Below, piece after piece: positions 1 through 10,847 of a stretch of DNA of 64,000 nt. The stretch covers positions 145,220 through 209,219 of the forward strand of contig BQMJ01000044.1 in the NCBI GenBank assembly GCA_025991245.1, read 5' to 3'. The position numbers were made by a program, and so were the translations under genes. Under the pieces are notes generated by a model. It was not told the origin of the DNA, made no database searches, and saw only the letters and a program-made list of their open reading frames with translations. The stretch comes from Galdieria partita. Taxonomy: Eukaryota > Rhodophyta > Bangiophyceae > Galdieriales > Galdieriaceae. The first letter of the stretch is position 1, and each line of letters opens with the position of its first letter.

Positions 1-1407
1 GCGACCTGCTCTTCTATGGGATGCCACAGCTTCTTGATCATCTACTGAATGAATAGTAACAGATGAATGGCTAACTGCTTTGGATGTCCTATTACGAGGC
101 TCCCTTCGAGCTATTCCTAAGTATTGCGAAGACTCTTCTCCAGTCTTTTCGATGCGACTTCGCTTCCAATCTTTTGCCATTTCGTGGTTGGATGCATGTT
201 TGTGATTATCCGTTCTAACATTATTATCCATATCCACTGCAGAGTGACTGTTCTCGCAACTCTTCAATCTTCGACTAGGTCTCTCTACAAAAGGCGTACA
301 TCGCTGACATAAAATATATTGGTCTCCATAATAATAAACCTCTTCTCCTTGAAGACCTTTATCTGCTGGAACATGTGAGGCACAAAAGGAAATTGGACAA
401 GTTCTACACTTTTTCAAAATATTCTCGTTGCTTTCTACTGCTCCACAACTCAAACAGGCGTGCCAAGGACAAATCCAATCAGAGCCTTCCACTATTTCTG
501 ACATAATACAACCGCGATGATACGTCTTACTACATCTGGGAAAACTACAAGTAATAGTTGCTTCTGGTTCTTTGCACCAAAAACATAACATATGATGAAT
601 AAAACTTTCATCAGTCTTCTTATGAACGCCATTTGATTCAATACTTTCCTTTTTTGGAATCAACAGCTTCCCTTCTCTCTCTCGTTTTCGTTGTTCCCAT
701 CTTGATTGTTCTCTCTCATTCAACCAACTACAATATTGTTGAAAGTTGTTCTCGTATCTTTCAAGTACTCTGTCATCAGGACCCGCAATATTGTTAAAGG
801 CAAACTCAACTACTTTCCTTTCCAGTGATCTAAAAATGAGTTGTGGAAGGGCTTCAGGTGTCTCCCAATTCCTAGCTTGAGCAAAAGATACTAAAGATAA
901 CAACACAAATTGATCCTTTCGACTACTTTTTAAAGTCTCCTTTGCTTGTACGTTGAATCGAACACATAGAGGACAATACCAACCTTGCAATTGAACCAAT
1001 CCCGTTGCCACTGCATATTCACCCAATATTCGAGTCACACATACTTTGCAGTAGGAACGCGTACAACCAGCACAAGTAAACAACGTTTGAGAATTTTTAG
1101 ATTCACTACTGCAACAAGCACATGACTGTTCATTGGAGAATAACAGACCCTTATCAGCTAGCTCCATGCGACGCTTCTCTATTGATTCGAGACAATTTCT
1201 GCATAATCTTATACAATGAGAGGCAATAAAGGGATGAATGGAACTAAAATTCCAAGGAACTAGCGAAAGACAAATAGCACAAGGGATTAGATGAGACACA
1301 GGATGACTATCCACTTCATTGCCATCGTGAGGGCAACTCGGGATCCACTCATCCAAAAGCCACTTGGGTATCTGTGAAGACTCTAATGAAGTACTACAAA
1401 CAGACAT
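1..1407 (-). CDS. PHD/NSD-type zinc-finger protein, C-terminus off the left edge
   Basis: The reverse strand is open from an ATG at 1407 to the window edge, 469 codons without a stop or intron, so the 3' end is missing. The translation has clustered Cys/His zinc ligands. A first module near residue 55 has CAIC plus HCIRLCRNC. A PHD-like finger near residues 95-150 has CACC, CAGC, CKVC and CPLC. A second, typical PHD finger near residues 280-330 has CFWC, CSFPRC, YHRGC, then ICPWHACLSCG. The last form (PHD followed by a CPWHxCxxCG segment) is characteristic of NSD/MLL-class chromatin proteins. Between the fingers lies a Lys/Arg/Glu-rich helix, and the visible C-terminal part is basic and Ser-rich. 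A chromatin reader or a histone-methyltransferase N-terminus is likely; whether a SET domain follows cannot be seen. The start is 155 bp from the divergent RAD51-like gene. Confidence 0.75.
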   Translation of the reverse strand, partial: MSVCSTSLESSQIPKWLLDEWIPSCPHDGNEVDSHPVSHLIPCAICLSLVPWNFSSIHPFIASHCIRLCRNCLESIEKRRMELADKGLLFSNEQSCACCSSESKNSQTLFTCAGCTRSYCKVCVTRILGEYAVATGLVQLQGWYCPLCVRFNVQAKETLKSSRKDQFVLLSLVSFAQARNWETPEALPQLIFRSLERKVVEFAFNNIAGPDDRVLERYENNFQQYCSWLNEREQSRWEQRKREREGKLLIPKKESIESNGVHKKTDESFIHHMLCFWCKEPEATITCSFPRCSKTYHRGCIMSEIVEGSDWICPWHACLSCGAVESNENILKKCRTCPISFCASHVPADKGLQGEEVYYYGDQYILCQRCTPFVERPSRRLKSCENSHSAVDMDNNVRTDNHKHASNHEMAKDWKRSRIEKTGEESSQYLGIARREPRNRTSKAVSHSSVTIHSVDDQEAVASHRRAGR

Positions 1408-1561
1408 AATACTATTTCATATAAACTCGTGTTTTGAAAAAATCTTAAGAGAAAGTCTCGCTCTCTCGTTTACGAATATCGTCTCACACACAACTTGGAA
1501 GAATGGGATGTCGAATACTATTCATTGATTGAAGGAGGAAAGTATTGGAGACTATAATGAT

Positions 1562-2674
1562 ATGTATGCACTTGAACAGGTCAACTACCAAGTTTCTGAA
1601 AATGAAAAGAAGACTATACTGGATTTTGCCAAAGGTATTATGTGCCTTTGTTGTAGTTGTAGTGTAACTCGTTATTATTATTATAGGACATCGATTTTCT
1701 AGTAGCGTTGCTTTAGAAGTGTGGAAGAGAAATTTGGATAAAAACTTCTGTTCTTGTAGGTTAAAGTAGTTTTATATATATTGTTGCTAACTATATTGGT
1801 CTTCCAAGTAAGGAGTCTTTGGTCAGACACACAAGGCCACCTTGGGCATAGTTATGATTTGAAAGAAGGTTTGAATATAACTCTAGAAGAAAGTTATTTA
1901 GTGGAATGGATAAGTGAAGGTGAAGGATTGTATTTTTGGTAAGTAGAGTTTGTAAAGTGTACAAGTCCAATACCTTTTTAGTATGAAGTGGGTCATCTCG
2001 AAATATATTCACTATCTAAAGAGTGCCGAATCTTATTTATTTCCTTGCATTATTTATATCGATACTTGTGCAAGTCTTAGTATAGCAAAATGGAGTGATT
2101 GGATGAAACGACAAGGCTTGAATGTTGAATCGATACAACAGTTTTGGAACAAATTTTTCTATAATTATCGAGTTGTTGATGCGTATGAGTTTATAGCTTT
2201 GTTGAAATCTCTTCACAGCTGTTTCCAGCAGCGGACCTCATCGAATTGGATAATTGTAGATAACTTTACTTATCAGTTGGAGCCATTTGAATGTCGAGGA
2301 AATTTGCCATATTTGTTCCTGAATGAATGTTATCAACTCACCAAATTGTACAATACACTGGTAAGAAATATCTTCAATAAGATGTTTCTAAAGTCTGATT
2401 GAATATCAATTTTAAGACATTTCTAGTTACAAATATATCTTGTTCCAACCAGGAAATGAGTAAGCTCTCGTACTTTTATGCTGAGACAAAGAATTGACAA
2501 CATCTTCAAGTCTCTCCATTAGAACGTTATTCTTTCCTTTTCGATATTCGTTTGTGGATACCTGAATCGCCTCCTTATGCTCTACAAAACAGATTCAAGG
2601 TTATCAAGTCTCCCTATAGTACTTATTCTTTTATCCATTCTCAAGAAAGCAATCATACCACGTTACTTGAATAA
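1562..2674 (+). CDS. RAD51-paralogue-like recombination protein (XRCC2/RAD51D type)
   Basis: Six exons join in frame: 1562-1634, 1687-1755, 1809-1938, 1982-2360, 2417-2459 and 2511-2674, with introns of 43-56 bp, giving about 285 residues. The central part follows the RecA/RAD51 core in order. A beta strand ends in IYIDT (like YIDTEG in RAD51). Next come VVDAYEFIALLKSL, the Walker-B-type strand WIIVDN, and the strand TFLVTNIS that matches the conserved VTNQ region. The C-terminal exon has RFKVIKSP, like the RAD51-family tail. The expected Walker A is degenerate: the segment reads SEGEGLYFC with no GKT/S. RAD51 paralogues form complexes that help RAD51 load on single-stranded DNA in homologous recombination. 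Which paralogue this is cannot be settled by eye. The stop lies 20 bp from the stop of the convergent rubredoxin gene. Confidence 0.6.
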
Positions 2675-2694
2675 AAACAAATAAAATTGCCACC

Positions 2695-3363
2695 TCAAGA
2701 GCTGTCTTTTATTTCTTCTTCCACTTCTTCCTCCTTAATACTATTTCTTGGATCGCTTGGATCTGAAGTATCATAAAAAGCCTCTTTCGTGGAACCACAA
2801 GCAGGACACTTGAAAGAGTCGGTAAAAAACTTAAATTCTCGGCCTTTTGCAGGAAACAAAGAATAACCACAATTACCACACTTGAATACATGAAGAGCTG
2901 CACTTTCTTGTTCCTCTTCCAAAATAGTCTTTTCCTCTGGAATCTCTTCCGTTTCCAATTCCGCCATTCCTCTCAAGTTATTCTTACTTTCAGATGCTTC
3001 CTCTTTCTTCTTTTTGTGTTTATTGCTATACATTCTTATACCTACAATAAACACTGCCCCAAATACCCAAAAAGGAAGTGTGCCTAAACTTTCAGACTTG
3101 AGTCCCATTTTTACTTCACCTCTATCGGAGGAAGAAGAAGAAGAAGAAATAGACAAAGCTACCGACGATTCTACTTTGGAAGGATCCTTTTTAACGACTT
3201 GTAGTACAACAGGACTAGTTGGAAGAGAGGATTGTATTGCTGTACTCCACCTACTTGAATTACAATATAAGCACTTGGGTTTCATCTTTTCTTTCTTATT
3301 CGTAAAAAAACCGAGTCTTCTTTGGTTTGCTGACCAAGAAGAGACAAACATCGTCAACTTCAT
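2695..3363 (-). CDS. Rubredoxin-like membrane protein, probably plastid-targeted
   Basis: An intronless frame of 222 codons from the first ATG at 3363 (the open frame extends to a TTG at 3381). The N-terminus (residues 1-60) is basic, Ser/Thr-rich and poor in acidic residues, as in a plastid transit peptide. A Ser run is followed by one hydrophobic membrane segment near residues 95-112 (FWVFGAVFIVGI) and a Lys-rich stretch. The C-terminal domain carries the two rubredoxin iron knuckles, FKCGNCG near 160 and CPACG near 185, spaced about 24 residues apart, and the segment GREFKFF known from plant plastid rubredoxin-like proteins. The tail is strongly acidic. In plants and algae such one-TM rubredoxins sit in thylakoids and take part in photosystem assembly or electron transfer; the role here is inferred. 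The start is 51 bp from the divergent BRAP2-like gene. Confidence 0.75.
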   Translation of the reverse strand: MKLTMFVSSWSANQRRLGFFTNKKEKMKPKCLYCNSSRWSTAIQSSLPTSPVVLQVVKKDPSKVESSVALSISSSSSSSDRGEVKMGLKSESLGTLPFWVFGAVFIVGIRMYSNKHKKKKEEASESKNNLRGMAELETEEIPEEKTILEEEQESAALHVFKCGNCGYSLFPAKGREFKFFTDSFKCPACGSTKEAFYDTSDPSDPRNSIKEEEVEEEIKDSS

Positions 3364-3414
3364 GTGAAACAGAGTTGGCAAGTAATGTTGTAAATTTCAT
3401 TGTGGCTTTGGAAT

Positions 3415-5546
3415 ATGTTTTGTATTCAAGTAGAAAATGCCATCAAGTCAAACACTTGTAGAGAAGAAGAATGGGGAGAGACCAAAGAAACTAAAAATAC
3501 TTCTTTGCTTGAAAACCAAAGCGAACAACTTGTTGGTGAACCTGTTTCTGGTGTAGAGTGGTTTGGTTCGCCTGGTGAACAAAGTTGCACTGGTAAGACC
3601 TCTTTTTTGGTTCTGTTCTAAATAATGAAACAATTGAACATATTTATAAATATAGAACATATAGAGTTCAGTGCTGGTAATCCTTTATTGGAAACCATAG
3701 TTGGAGAATTACACTTGTATCGTTCTGTGGAGAAAGGAATCTATCAAATGTCTCACGTCTTATGTGTATTGGCTGTGCCTGCTTATTTCACAGCTGCCGT
3801 TAGTTATGTACACGGGAAAAGTTTGAATGATTTTGAAAGCTATTTAGGATTTTTGTATGTTTGTAGGTCCCTTTGGAAACCATATTCGCAATTTGCGTCT
3901 TTTGAGAGACTCCCGAGCTTGTAATAGATATATGGTGCTCATTCAGTTGGATACTTTGGAAAACGCTGAAAATTTTTATCGTGAATATGAAGGCAAGTTG
4001 TTTAGTAGTATTGGACCTGAGTGTTGCCGTATTTTGTCTGTATCCAGTGTTGTCTTTCATAACACAACAAATAGCAAAGTAAGAAAAACGAATAGACAAA
4101 GATAGTTCTGGGTCTTTGACAATTTTATGTAGGTGGAAACATTTCCGGATGTTGATACAACATTGGAGCTTCCCACTTGTCCCGTATGTTTGGAAAGATT
4201 GGACTCTTCAGTATCTGGTCTCATCACAAGTCTTTGTAATCATACTTTGCACTGTAGTTGCTTGTCGAAATGGGGAGACAATTCTTGTCCAGTTTGTAGA
4301 TATTGTCAGGTATTGAGAAACATATGAACACGAAAGGTTGAACTGGATAAAGTGAACTAAATGTCGATGTGATAATGATTTAGGAACCAGTTCCAGAATC
4401 TAATTCTTGTCAACGTTGTGGAACGACACAGTCACTATGGATGTGTTTGATATGTGGCCATGTTGGCTGCGGAAGATATGTGGAATTTCATGCTTTGGTT
4501 CACTTTAAGGAATCCAATCATACCTTTGCTATGGTAAGTCCTTTTCAAATGAAATGACTTGCTATATTTCAACACTCTTAGGAATTGGAATCGGGGAGAG
4601 TTTGGGATTATGTTGGTGACAATTATGTTCATAGGTGAGTGGGATATCAACGTAATATTGAAATTGATAAAGTCTAAATGATAGTAAGATTGATTGTGAA
4701 CAAAACAGATGGCAAGTTGGTGGAGTTGCCATCTTTGCAAGAGGAAAGTCGAGAACGCTCACAGATTGGAGCTTCATCTTCGAGTGTCCAAGAAAGTGAT
4801 ACAAGTTATAAGAAGACGAATGAAAAGGAATGTGATGATTTTATGGACTCGATTCTCAAACAATATGATTATTTATTGACTAGTCAGTTGGAAAGCCAAC
4901 GTGAATATTATGAACAACAGCTTGAAAAGGCAGAAGCGGATCGGTATGATAACACTTTGGTTATTATTATTCGAATGTTACTGAAATGGAGAACATATTT
5001 AGTAATCAAAAAATAGCTGAAATGGAATGCCAAATGAAGCAATTGAGGTCAGAAAACAGTGATTGGAAGAAACAGTACAAACAGTTGGAAAAAGAGAAGA
5101 AGGCACTACAAAGACAATTAGCTGAATTGGAAAAGAATGAAGAAAAGTTAAAGCAAGAGAACGCATTCTTACATTCACTCAATGAAAATTTGTTAAGAAA
5201 TCAGGTAAGGATAGAGGACCCAGTATTTCATACATTGACGCCAATCTTTTCTTGACAGACGGAATGGAAAAGCAAATATAGTCAACTAGAGAAACAGTGG
5301 AGACAAGAACAGCAACAAGTACAAGAATTGCAAGAAGAATTGCGGGATCTGAGGTTTCATGTGTCCACTATGGAGACACTGTTGAGTAAAGATAACAATC
5401 AAGCATCTCTTGAAGGGACAATTGAATGTTGTCATGAGACTACGGAATGGAAAGGAGGTGATGTGATTGGTATTGCAAAAACTCCTCAACGAAAACAAAA
5501 CAAAGAATCAAACAAAAGAACACCTAAAAAAAGTAATCATACTTAA
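3415..5546 (+). CDS. BRAP2/ETP1-type RING and UBP-zinc-finger E3 ubiquitin ligase
   Basis: About nine exons, with introns at 3593-3655, 3808-3847 and then roughly every 200-300 bp, join into a protein of about 560 residues. Domain order is the classic BRAP2 one. An RRM-like BRAP2 domain contains [13 protein letters not shown], then [11 protein letters not shown] and RYMVLIQ. A RING finger has [27 protein letters not shown] and CPVCRYC. The UBP-type zinc finger has [19 protein letters not shown], and HAL...[12 protein letters not shown]. The signature [27 protein letters not shown] follows. A long Gln/Glu/Lys coiled coil and a basic tail complete the protein. BRAP2 and yeast ETP1 are cytosolic E3 ligases that bind ubiquitin ends and retain nuclear-bound proteins or modulate Ras-MAPK signalling. 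The start ATG at 3415 is the first after in-frame TTG codons. The stop codon overlaps that of the convergent TenA-like gene. Confidence 0.9.
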
Positions 5547-6429
5547 TCTTCTTTTGTATGCAAGTTTTCATGTAAAGGTAATAAACTATTATCGAAAAAT
5601 TGTTTTTCAAAATACATTGCCTGTATGTAAGTTTGTTGTGCTTCATCCAGATATTCTGTTTCACAGTTATCCAACAATTCCTAAACAATTAGCAATATCA
5701 GCAAATAGAATATGATCATTACTATGATGATACTATAAACCTCTGCAATTCTTGTAGCTTGTTGAAAGTGTTCACTAGAATAGAATTTTATCCACCACTG
5801 GTACCTATGATACAAAACTTTAAGGTTAGTCTCAAGTTGTAAAAAGGTCCCTACGGAGGATGGGTTGTCGAATCAAGGTTCAACTCTAGAAACTCTTTCC
5901 ACTTTTGTTCACCAATATAAGCATACAGTTTCATACAGGGAACCAAGGCTGCCATACAGGCATAGGGTGACCAGGATTTGCGCAGATTGGTTTGTAAGAA
6001 TCGAATATATGTGTTTGTTGCACCAGTTGGTAGCGTCCTATTTGGAAATAAAGTTGCTAGTTGCTGACGTTCTTCTGCAGTGTTCTTCCAACAATAGTTT
6101 ATGGTCTTTTTAACAGAGTTGTTAGGACTTACTTTGGCCAACAATAACAGTTTATGAAAAGTTTCAAAATTCTCACATCTCAAAGCCAACTCACAATAGG
6201 CTCTCGAAAACTTGTCTAAAAATAACACATCTTGACTAGAAAACTGTCTATAGAATACAAGTCAAATATTTGTAAAGCTATGCAAAAGACTCCTTTACTG
6301 AAATAACTGGGATGACAGTTTTCCTGTAACTATATCCGCAAGTAAAGTGTGCTGCAAACAGTCGTCTACAATAGTTTTGGCCTTTATAAAACATATTTCT
6401 GAGAAACGATAAACTGACTGACTATCCAT
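5543..6429 (-). CDS. TenA/THI-4 family protein (thiaminase II-like)
   Basis: Four exons on the minus strand (6429-6299, 6247-5855, 5804-5741, 5680-5543) give 241 residues, the usual TenA length. Family features are QFSSQDVLFLDKFSRAY near the N-terminus, the AALVPCMKLYAYIG helix carrying the conserved Cys of thiaminase II, and HPPYQWWIKFYSSEHF near the C-terminus. TenA enzymes hydrolyse degraded pyrimidine moieties of thiamin so they can be reused for vitamin B1. Eukaryotic members are also fused to phosphatases, but none is seen here. The gene starts only 3 nt after, and in frame with, the stop of the upstream 2OG oxygenase. Its TAA (5545-5543) overlaps the TAA of the convergent BRAP2-like gene (5544-5546). 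Exact substrate is uncertain. Confidence 0.8.
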
Positions 6430-6432
6430 ATC

Positions 6433-7520
6433 TCAAATATTTTGGGCCAACTGAATGGCATATAATTCTTGAGCTACTTGAGCACCAGCCTCTGTTGGAA
6501 CATAATTCTGTTTAGCCAACTCGAGATGTTGAAAATGTCCCAGTGGTTCTAATATGGCATCAGCTTCTACATGTACAAATAAAGTGGATGAAACTCTCCA
6601 ATGACTTTGATTTCCTTGTTTAGCTTTTTGTTTCAATTCCTCTGTGATGACGACTTCATGGAAGCCTTTCTCTAAATAACCTGCAGTCAAATACTCCAAT
6701 TGTGCACCAACTTGAACCAATAGACAACCATCAGGCACTTTACAAGGAATACGAATACCTTCACGAGTCCAAATAAACAGTCCTGGATAACGTGCTTTGC
6801 CATGAAGAGTAAGAAAATTCAAATCATAGTGAAAACCAGCAACGACATGACCCTTTTCATATCTATCTATATCAACTCCTGTAGGTGCCAATAAATGAGA
6901 ACCCTTTGCAAGTAATCGAAGAAAGGCATCGCGAGGTAAGTCCAATCCAATCGCCAACATTTCTGCAATAGTAAACCCTGTGGCGAGAAGTTTCTCACCC
7001 CACTTGTTCATAATAGATGGCCAGTCTGGAAAGCCTCGAGGTACCACTGGCTCAGACACCAATTCTGGATATTTACTACTCTCTGATCTCTCACCGATTC
7101 TCCACTGAAAGCGCCACTTGCAGTCTTTGCCTTTGAAGGCGGTAGGCTTGTGTTCTGGTAACAATTTCTTGGCATAAACAGAGTTGTCTCTTGGCTGTTC
7201 CGTAAATTCAGGTGTAACCCCAACCTATCACAATGTATTCTTTTGGTAATGCTTCTTGGAAGATAAAAAGAGGAGAAACTTACTTGATAATACAGTTGTG
7301 GTCTAGCATCTTCCAATTTGACCTCTGTTGGTTGTTCAAAATATCTTTCCATCATATTTAAGAAACTTTCATTGTCTTGTTGTTCCACACGTGGATCATA
7401 AATAGCTGCAGCACCATACTGCCTTAATACATTTGCAAGTTTGCGACAATCCTGTTCGGAACTCGACAAGTTTTCCTTTTCTTGAAGAAACCCATTCAAA
7501 TTGATGACTGGCAATTCCAT
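6433..7520 (-). CDS. 2-oxoglutarate/Fe(II) dioxygenase, isopenicillin-N-synthase-like fold
   Basis: Two exons (7520-7284 and 7224-6433, with a 59-bp intron) give 342 residues. The N-terminal part matches DIOX_N: MELPVINLNGFL, then RQYGAAAIYDPRV and the segment around YFEQPTEVKLE. The catalytic core has the iron triad, HYD in GFHYDLNFLTLH and the distal His in KGFHEVV, and the co-substrate motif RVS in HWRVSSTLFV. All metal and 2OG ligands are therefore present and an active enzyme is expected. Substrate is unknown; the family includes hydroxylases and desaturases of small molecules. The first ATG at 7520 is used; the frame extends to a TTG at 7556. Its TGA at 6435-6433 is followed after three bases by the ATG of the TenA-like gene in the same frame, an operon-like spacing. 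Confidence 0.8.
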
Positions 7521-7628
7521 AAGAAGTGAATGTTTGACGATGGATTTGTAGACCAAGTTGTACTCTGGAAGAGCTGAAAATTCGCCAAAACTATAGAAAC
7601 CCTCACAATATTATAACTTTCTCTGCTT

Positions 7629-10521
7629 ATGAAAACTTTTTGTGGCAATGAATATTCTCCATTACCAACTGTTTCTACACTTCAACAAGGATCGGTATGA
7701 AATAAAACATCGCTCGTTGCGAGACTAACAAATAAGACAAGTGTCATGTCCTTATTCCTAAGAAGATATTTAAGGAACTTGCTCTCAAGTTGGAAGACGT
7801 AGTAACTATTTCTATATTTCGTGGATTCAACGAAGGTAATTAAGAAAGATATTCTATTGTTACTGAATTGACTTGTTCTGGATAGGAAAGACTTTTGTTG
7901 GAAGAGCGTGGCTATCTGACTTGGACGAAATGGAATGGGATCCTACAGTGTATGTAGAATCGGATACATGTTATCGTATGAACAAAAGTTGGGAATTAAC
8001 TCGTAAGATATGATCTCTTTTGGGTCAAAGTAGACTCAATACCGTCAATAGAATATGATTCGTCTGAAGTAACTGCAGGTTTCTTGGCAGTTATACATAT
8101 TATAAGAAGCAATCCAGTTGCCAAGTCCTTTTTAGATTATTTAATAGGACAGAGAGTACCTGTTCTTCTCAATGTAAGTATATTTCCTATTTTGTTGTTC
8201 TTTTGACGCCTTTCAATATATTTTAATTGGCTCTATCTTTTAGTCTGTAAACTATATTCAATTTCGTTCAGAAACTATTCAAGTTGATATTGTATCTTCC
8301 GAAAGCTCAAAGAAGCAAGCAGGAGAATTTTCAAATGCTACTCAATTGGTCTGGTTCGACCAAATGACTGAGTTTGCAAGACATCAGTTGGTTCCATCAA
8401 ATCCTTTGGCATGTGGAAATCAAGGATGGTTATCTTGCCATGAGAAGACATTTCGGGAGATTTGCAAGTTTTTTGAGACATCCGTGGAAGATGACGTGTT
8501 GATGGACTTCATAAACGTCCAAGGAATGTTATTATGTGGACCATCAGGCATTGGAAAAACATATACGGTAAGCACTGAAAGGAAACTATAATGAATGAAT
8601 AATAAGTTTCTCAAGGTTCGATTGGCAGCTAAATATTGTTCAGTTCCGTTGTTTGAGCTTCAAGGAAAAGATTTGAATACCTTTGAATATTTTGGTCAAG
8701 CTGAACAAACTTTAAGAAAGCTATTTTCCGATGCAAAGTAAGAGGAGGAGTTATCTACATTGTTTCGTTCTTATCCAAAATTTGAATAATTTTTTTAGAA
8801 GATGTTCCTCAGCACTTTTGTTTATTGACGAGTTGGATAATCTCTGTCCAAAACGTCATGAATATTCACAAAACTTGAGTCGTCGCATTGTATCTCAGTT
8901 GGCCTGTCTTTTGGATGAACTACGACAAGGTATCAATATTTAAACTAGAAAGTGTCCATTTCTCACAAATTTTATTTCATCAAGATACTAGAAAGAATCG
9001 CATTCTTTGTATCGCAGCCACGAATGATCCCTATGTTGTCGACCCAAGGTTGAGAATTCCTGGTAAGTATATGAAGAGACATATTTATAGAATCTGTACA
9101 GTTTGACACTGTTGAATTTTCAATTTAGGCCGATTAGATAAGGAAGTTATTCTTTTACCTCCTTCGGAAACAGAGCGTGAATCTATGCTGTCAAAATTTT
9201 TGCAATTTTATCATTGTCAAATAGATTCACAAATCATTTCTCGAATGGTTTATCTATCCAATGGTTTTGTTGGTATCGATTTTTCACAAGTCTTCCTTGA
9301 AAGTTTGCGTGATTGGGCAAGTACATTCAAAGACAGTCTATCACATGTGTTGTTGGAGAAGATCAAAACGCATACACCGTCTTTGCTTCGAGGACCTTTC
9401 ACCTTAGGTTTGTTAAAGCCTTCTACAGAAAAATTTGTTTCTGAGAATTTTCTTATGATAGAGATTCCACCAGTTGGTTGGAATGATATTGGTGGTTATG
9501 AGAACGTAAAGCGAAGACTCGAGATGGCAGTAGAATGGCCAAGAAAATATTCCTCATTATGGAAGCACTTTCATTTGGTGAGCATATTATACTGAATCAA
9601 AGAAGAGTTTGAATAATACGTTCTCTTATATGTAGAAAACTCCACGTGGAATATTATTACAAGGTCCACCAGGCTGTAGTAAAACCACTTTGGTAAGAAT
9701 TCTGAGTAGAATAGTATTCGTATTGATTCTTAATTTATATTAGGTCAAGGCAACTGCTAATGAGTCTGGACTACCTATTTTATACCTGTCTGGTGCAGAA
9801 CTTTATTCATGTTTTCTAGGAGAGTCTGAAAGGTTCGCTACTGTTTTTGCTATTAAAATGACAACTAAGAAAATTCTATTAGCATACTGAGAATGGCGTT
9901 TGAAATTGCTAGATCTGTGTCTCCAAGTATCTTATTCGTTGATGAATTAGATAGTGTACTGGGGAAACGGGAACTGGAGACGGAAGGCAACCTAGTAAAG
10001 GAACGTTTGCTAAGTACATTTCTCACGGAAATGGATGGCATTGTATCTGCAGAACAAGTAAGAAAGAAGACATATGAAAGTGCCATTTGAGGGCTAGAAA
10101 CTATTTGGCAATAGGTCTTGGTTATTGGTGCTACCAATCGATCCGATTTATTAGATGACGCTTTATTGCGACCTGGTCGATTTGACGAAATTATACAAGT
10201 TGATCTTCCCGATGCTTCAAGTAGGAAAAAAATATTCCAACTTTATCTTCGTGGTAGGTCATTTGAATTGAATCTTAAGAATGAAGGTATACCAAGATCG
10301 CTGATACCTTTCTTCTACCAGGAGCCAACTGTGATTCTTTCCATTGGAATGAGATTATCGAGTCGACTCAAGGATGGTCAGGAGCAGAAATTGCTAACTT
10401 GTGTCGACAGGCTGTTTTTCATGCCTTGCGTCATGACAAGACCACAGTGACGATGGAAGATCTTTGTTTCCTTTTGGAAAAGTTGAAATATAGTCAGAAA
10501 GAGAGAGTTACAAGTAAATAG
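7629..10521 (+). CDS. AFG2/SPATA5-type double AAA+ ATPase
   Basis: About 14 short exons join into roughly 720 residues. After an N-terminal domain, AAA domain D1 has Walker [11 protein letters not shown], Walker [10 protein letters not shown] and sensor IAATNDPY. Domain D2 has Walker [10 protein letters not shown], Walker [10 protein letters not shown], sensor VIGATNRSD, and the arginine-finger segment [11 protein letters not shown]. The Cys-Ser variant of D2 Walker A is a hallmark of the AFG2/Drg1/SPATA5 branch rather than CDC48. The inter-domain signature [14 protein letters not shown] is also typical. D1 lacks the RPGR arginine-finger motif and reads RIPGRLDKEV. Family members recycle shuttling ribosome-maturation factors in the cytoplasm or unfold chromatin-bound clients. 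The donor at 7976 gives a normal 55-bp intron, whereas the later GT would leave an implausible 28 bp. The C-terminus is [19 protein letters not shown], a standard AAA lid. Confidence 0.85.
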
Positions 10522-10847
10522 AAATCAAAGGGAGAGTTCGGACTGAATAACTGATAGTTTGTTGATGAAGCATATTATAGCCTTTTCTTTTGAGTTCTAA
10601 GAGCGAACAAGAATGATTGGAATCCTTCCAAGGACAAATTGATATTGTTTGAAGAGAAAAATGCAATGTTTGGGTGATCAAGCAATGAAACGAACCTTTT
10701 TGGGAGAGAAAAATGCTCTCCTTTTGGCTTTGATGGAATTGCATCGATTTGAAATAACAAATCATATCACTTTGTTGCTTGAGTTTCGAGACAAAGACTC
10801 ACTTTTGTACGTTTCATCTCTTAACTGTGTATTTGCATAGGAACAGA

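Noticed and set aside
3600-3900. The + frame running through 3,808-3,847 as coding sequence in the BRAP2-like gene
   Set aside because: Removing the 40-bp intron restores the BRAP2 RRM sequence ([14 protein letters not shown]); reading through shifts the frame.
6427-6500. A spliced fusion of the oxygenase and TenA frames
   Set aside because: The only GT...AG pairs spanning the stop are 30-38 nt, shorter than any other intron here, and would cut conserved sequence for no gain.
8003-8030. A 28-bp intron in the AAA ATPase gene (and a similar one in CYP38 near 15,200-15,228)
   Set aside because: An upstream GT in each case gives a normal 50-55 bp intron in frame.
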